Assembly (NCBI GenBank): GCA_003541895.1
Contig: DPLR01000595.1
Span: 2,384 to 10,200 of the forward strand
DNA: 7,817 nt
From: Cytophagales bacterium
GTDB taxonomy: Bacteria; Bacteroidota; Bacteroidia; Cytophagales; Cyclobacteriaceae
Reading direction: 5' to 3'
Made by a program: the position numbers and the translations under genes. Below are positions 6,293 to 7,817 of this stretch, one piece after another. The notes beneath the pieces are model-generated. The model saw nothing but the letters and a program-made list of their open reading frames with translations. It searched no databases and was not told the origin of the DNA. Position 1 is the first letter of the stretch. Each line of letters begins with the position of its first letter.

Positions 6293-7213
6293 ATGAATGC
6301 TGTTGAAGTAATCGATTTAAAAAAAACATACTCTACAAAGAAAGAGAGTATCACCGCACTTCATGGAATTTCTTTCAATGTCAACGAAGGTGAACTTTTC
6401 GGTTTGATCGGCCCTGATGGTGCAGGTAAAACAAGTCTGTTCAGAATTTTAACCACCGTGCTTCTGCCCGATGGAGGTTCAGCTACGGTAAATGGATTTG
6501 ATGCAGTGAAAGACTACAAACAAATCCGGAATTGCGTTGGGTATATGCCCGGCCGATTTTCACTCTATCAAGATTTGACTGTGGAAGAGAACTTGAGTTT
6601 TTTTGCAACGCTTTTCAATACTACGATCGAAGAGAATTATGATTTGGTGAAAGATATTTATGTTCAGATTGAGCCGTTCAAAAAGAGAAAAGCAGGAAAA
6701 CTTTCTGGAGGAATGAAGCAGAAGCTAGCGTTAAGCTGCGCGCTCATTCACAAACCCAAAGTTTTGTTTTTGGATGAACCCACCACTGGCGTTGATCCTG
6801 TTTCGCGAAAAGAGTTTTGGGAAATGCTCAAGCGATTGAAAGCACAAGGCATTACGATTTTGGTTTCTACACCCTATATGGACGAAGCCATGTTGTGCGA
6901 TCGAATTGCTTTAATTCAACACGGGACTATTTTATCCATTGAAACACCCCAAAAAATTATTGATTCTTTCGCGCGTCAACTCTATGCCATCAAAGCAAAA
7001 AATATTTATCAGCTGTTGAAAGACGTAAACACATTTGAGGGTACGCTCAATAGTTATGCGTTTGGCGAATACCTGCACCTGATTTTCAAAACGTATGATA
7101 AACAAAATGAAGCTCGCCTTTTGGAATACCTCGATTCAAAAAAGCATGTAGAAGTTGAACTTAACGCCATTCAACCAACCATTGAGGATTGTTTTATCGC
7201 ATTAATGAATTAA
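6293..7213 (+). CDS. ABC transporter ATPase 1, YbhF N-terminal-half type, with altered Q- and H-loops
   Basis: Cytoplasmic nucleotide-binding subunit of an ABC-2 exporter, 306 aa. Walker A is GPDGAGKT at 40-47, the signature LSGGMKQK is at 137-144, Walker B with the catalytic glutamate is LFLDEP at 158-163 (E162), and the D-loop region GVDP follows. Two conserved catalytic residues are replaced. The Q-loop reads GYMPGRFSLY with Gly87 where Gln is expected, and the switch segment reads STPYMDEA with Pro194 where His is expected. The C-terminal 80 residues form an accessory region common in DrrA/YbhF-like ATPases. A TTG at 6284 would add three residues, but the ATG at 6293 is preferred. It corresponds to the first half of E. 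coli YbhF, here a separate gene. It follows the adaptor gene after 39 nt and precedes the second ATPase by 2 nt, so it probably acts as a heterodimer with it. Confidence 0.92.
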   Translation: MNAVEVIDLKKTYSTKKESITALHGISFNVNEGELFGLIGPDGAGKTSLFRILTTVLLPDGGSATVNGFDAVKDYKQIRNCVGYMPGRFSLYQDLTVEENLSFFATLFNTTIEENYDLVKDIYVQIEPFKKRKAGKLSGGMKQKLALSCALIHKPKVLFLDEPTTGVDPVSRKEFWEMLKRLKAQGITILVSTPYMDEAMLCDRIALIQHGTILSIETPQKIIDSFARQLYAIKAKNIYQLLKDVNTFEGTLNSYAFGEYLHLIFKTYDKQNEARLLEYLDSKKHVEVELNAIQPTIEDCFIALMN

Positions 7214-7215
7214 CA

Positions 7216-7817
7216 ATGCAACGCGAAATTGTAATACAAACCAATCAGCTGACGAAACAATTCGGTGGCTTCATTGCCACCAACAACATTACGTTTGAAG
7301 TTTACAAGGGAGAAATTTTTGGTTTTTTAGGTGCGAACGGTGCAGGCAAAACTACAGCCATGCGTATGTTGTGTGGGTTACTAACACCTTCGTCTGGAAG
7401 CGCTAGAGTGGCGGGATTTGATGTTATGACGCAACCCGAGAAAATTAAGAAAAGCATTGGCTACATGAGTCAGAAGTTTTCTCTTTATGAAGACTTGACA
7501 GTGGCCGAAAATATTCAATTCTTCGGAGGGATTTATGGATTAACAAACCGACAGATTAAAGAGAAGAGCGAAGAGCTGTTTTCTAAATTGAATTTGGGCG
7601 ATATGAAAAATCAGTTGGTGGGCTCGTTGCCGCTTGGTTGGAAACAAAAATTGGCTTTTTCTATTGCTATCATTCACCACCCCACAGTTGTATTTCTTGA
7701 TGAGCCTACTGGTGGAGTAGATCCTGTTACACGCAGACAATTTTGGAGTTTAATTTATCAGGCTTCCGAAGATGGCATCACTGTTTTTGTGACAACGCAC
7801 TACATGGACGAAGCCGA
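7216..7817 (+). CDS. ABC transporter ATPase 2, YbhF C-terminal-half type, with altered signature (3' truncated by window)
   Basis: The reading frame opens with ATG at 7216, 2 nt after the previous stop codon, and is still open at the window end; 200 codons are visible plus two bases. Walker A is GANGAGKT at 39-46, the Q-loop is GYMSQKFSLY with Gln86, Walker B is VFLDEP (D162, E163), and the switch segment is TTHYMDEA with His195. The signature motif is degenerate: LPLGWKQK at 138-145 in place of LSGGxxQK. This LPLG-type signature also occurs in the second domain of YbhF/RbbA-like proteins. The subunit keeps every residue the first ATPase lacks, and lacks the motif the first one keeps, which strongly suggests an obligate heterodimer. 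The C-terminus and the expected ABC-2 permease genes lie outside the window. Confidence 0.9.
   Translation, partial: MQREIVIQTNQLTKQFGGFIATNNITFEVYKGEIFGFLGANGAGKTTAMRMLCGLLTPSSGSARVAGFDVMTQPEKIKKSIGYMSQKFSLYEDLTVAENIQFFGGIYGLTNRQIKEKSEELFSKLNLGDMKNQLVGSLPLGWKQKLAFSIAIIHHPTVVFLDEPTGGVDPVTRRQFWSLIYQASEDGITVFVTTHYMDEA

Overview
The window looks like a chromosomal segment of a Bacteroidota bacterium, probably Cytophagales-like. The DNA is AT-rich, Shine-Dalgarno sequences are essentially absent, A-rich leaders precede the start codons, and two promoters resemble the Bacteroidota TTG / TAnnTTTG pattern. The protein families fit as well: a secreted GH5 enzyme with a C-terminal carbohydrate-binding-like domain, a YfiR/DUF4154 protein, and a lipoprotein periplasmic adaptor. 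The assignment rests on these traits only, not on a database match.

Layout. Bases 1-23 are the 3' end of a tRNA on the plus strand, probably tRNA-Pro. Convergent to it lies a minus-strand two-gene unit: an MFS transporter (3037 to 1793) followed 18 nt later by a secreted GH5 glycoside hydrolase (1774 to 56). Upstream of that, also on the minus strand, is a single-gene unit for a YfiR-family periplasmic protein (3664 to 3149), with its own promoter and a clear intrinsic terminator. A 437-bp divergent spacer (3665-4101) then leads to a plus-strand export operon: a TolC-type outer-membrane factor (4102-5343), a HlyD-type lipoprotein adaptor (5354-6253), and two ABC ATPases (6293-7213, and 7216 onward, cut by the window edge). 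Gaps in this operon are 10, 39 and 2 nt.

How the genes work together. The export operon resembles an E. coli YbhFSR/YbhG-type tripartite ABC-2 exporter with its own outer-membrane channel. The two ATPases correspond to the two halves of YbhF but are encoded separately here. ABC-2 permease genes would be expected just beyond the right edge. The MFS/GH5 pair looks like a small carbohydrate unit in which the secreted enzyme cuts a beta-glycan and the transporter imports a product; the substrate cannot be read from the sequence.

The points most worth a second look are complementary degenerate motifs in the two ATPases, which predict one dead and one live ATP site; a 9-bp direct repeat with a 21-bp period just upstream of the exporter promoter; and a perfect inverted repeat overlapping the start region of the MFS/GH5 unit. 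I found no CRISPR array, insertion sequence, phage gene or clearly novel system.
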